Source of the DNA: JAGVSR01 sp963708775
Lineage (GTDB): Bacteria; Pseudomonadota; Alphaproteobacteria; Rhizobiales; Hyphomicrobiaceae
NCBI GenBank assembly: GCA_963708775.1
Contig: CAVPTI010000012.1
Location: 372,001 to 436,000 of the forward strand
DNA length: 64,000 nt
Reading direction: 5' to 3'
Below, in pieces: positions 63,485-64,000 of this stretch. The stretch's first letter is position 1. Every line of letters starts with the position of its first letter. Below the pieces are notes generated by a model. It saw nothing but the letters and a program-made list of their open reading frames with translations, was not told the DNA's origin and did no database searches. A program made the position numbers and the translations under genes.

Positions 63485-64000
63485 ATGGCGCACGCAGACC
63501 TGCAAAAGACGATCGAAGCCGCGTGGGAGGCCCGCGACGGGATCAATAGCGGCACCAAGGGCGACGTGCGCGATGCCGTTGATGCGGCGCTTGAGCTGCT
63601 CGACAGGGGTGAGGCGCGGGTGGCCGAGAAGGGCGACGGCGGCTGGATTGTGAACCAGTGGCTCAAGAAGGCCGTGCTGTTGTCGTTCCGGTTGAACGAC
63701 ATGGGGCTGATCTCCGGCGGACCGGCGGGATCGTTCTACTGGGACAAGGTGGCGCCGAAGTTCGAGGGTTGGACGGCGGACGATTTCAAGAGGGGCGGAT
63801 TCCGCGTGCTGCCCGGCGCCTACGTGCGCAAGTCGGCCTATATCGCACCGGGTGCGGTGCTGCTGCCGTCGTTCGTCAATCTCGGCGCCTATGTGGGGTC
63901 TGGCACGATGGTGGACACGTGGGCGACAGTCGGCTCGTGCGCGCAGATCGGCAAGAACTGCCACATTTCGGGCGGTGCCGGAATTGGAGGCGTGCTGGAG
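63485..64000 (+). CDS. dapD: 2,3,4,5-tetrahydropyridine-2,6-dicarboxylate N-succinyltransferase (3' end beyond window)
   Basis: 172 codons present. It transfers succinyl from succinyl-CoA in the DAP/lysine pathway. The start MAHADLQKTIEAAWEARD, GWIVNQWLKKAVLLSFRLND and the left-handed beta-helix hexapeptides SAYIAPGAVLLPSFVNLGAYVGSG-MVDTWATVGSCAQIGKN are diagnostic. The frame is open to base 64000, so the C terminus is outside. It shares the pathway with lysA, 5 kb upstream. Confidence 0.96.
   Translation, partial: MAHADLQKTIEAAWEARDGINSGTKGDVRDAVDAALELLDRGEARVAEKGDGGWIVNQWLKKAVLLSFRLNDMGLISGGPAGSFYWDKVAPKFEGWTADDFKRGGFRVLPGAYVRKSAYIAPGAVLLPSFVNLGAYVGSGTMVDTWATVGSCAQIGKNCHISGGAGIGGVLE

Overview
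The window is bacterial chromosome, GC-rich (roughly 60-65% by eye) apart from one AT-richer gap upstream of dnaA. Gene content and sequence style point to an alphaproteobacterium of the order Hyphomicrobiales (Rhizobiales), probably near Hyphomicrobium. The evidence is RegB/RegA with a divergent SenC, a rpsT-(rhodanese)-dnaA-dnaN-recF-gyrB block, argH-lptM-lysA, a TIGR02302 protein, an MmcB protein, an LpxQ-like outer-membrane protein and FixK/FNR-type boxes. The exact genus cannot be fixed from this sequence alone.

Layout. 1-2.9 kb: end of a J-domain gene, a peptidoglycan amidase, the RNase P RNA and an Ala/Pro-rich membrane-anchored protein. 3.1-6.7 kb: a short dcw cluster, mraZ-rsmH-ftsL-ftsI, which stops before murE. 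6.7-11.4 kb: a thioredoxin-like protein, a ceramidase-family membrane protein, tRNA-Leu(UAA), glutaminase, a DUF2147 protein and TrkH. 11.4-15.1 kb: an FAD monooxygenase with a CHCC zinc-finger protein, an alpha/beta hydrolase, a 650-bp gap and an extensin-like lipoprotein. 15.1-19.8 kb: a Ser/Thr kinase plus WD40 propeller, divergent from an FHA protein and a PP2C phosphatase, with a small membrane protein. 19.8-29.7 kb: a potassium channel, rpsT, a rhodanese, then dnaA, dnaN, recF and gyrB. 29.7-37.4 kb: trhO, a cytochrome c, a PBP1A-type synthase, a YgjP-type metallopeptidase, senC, regB and regA. 37.4-44.6 kb: mmcB, mutM, a tandem pair of six-helix membrane proteins, ppk2 and two unknown proteins. 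44.9-54.6 kb: an alpha-2-macroglobulin paired with PBP1C, a PHB-depolymerase-like esterase and an LpxQ-like protein. 54.7-61.9 kb: TIGR02302, lysA, a methyltransferase, lptM, argH and tlpA. 61.9-64 kb: hicAB between two direct repeats of a Lys/Ala/Ser-rich gene, then dapD running off the end.

Themes. Many genes serve the envelope: an amidase, FtsI, PBP1A, PBP1C with its macroglobulin, DAP/lysine synthesis, LptM and LpxQ. A second theme is redox and oxygen control: RegBA/SenC, a cytochrome c behind a FixK/FNR box, and a near-canonical box before a small membrane protein.

Quality warning. At least thirteen reading frames are broken by what looks like a single inserted base, including essential dnaN and gyrB, often in runs of G or A. 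hicB carries one such insertion and two apparent deletions. This is best explained by uncorrected sequencing or assembly errors. It creates a false 2475-codon fusion of macroglobulin and PBP1C, and probably splits a single kinase-transmembrane-WD40 receptor into two frames.
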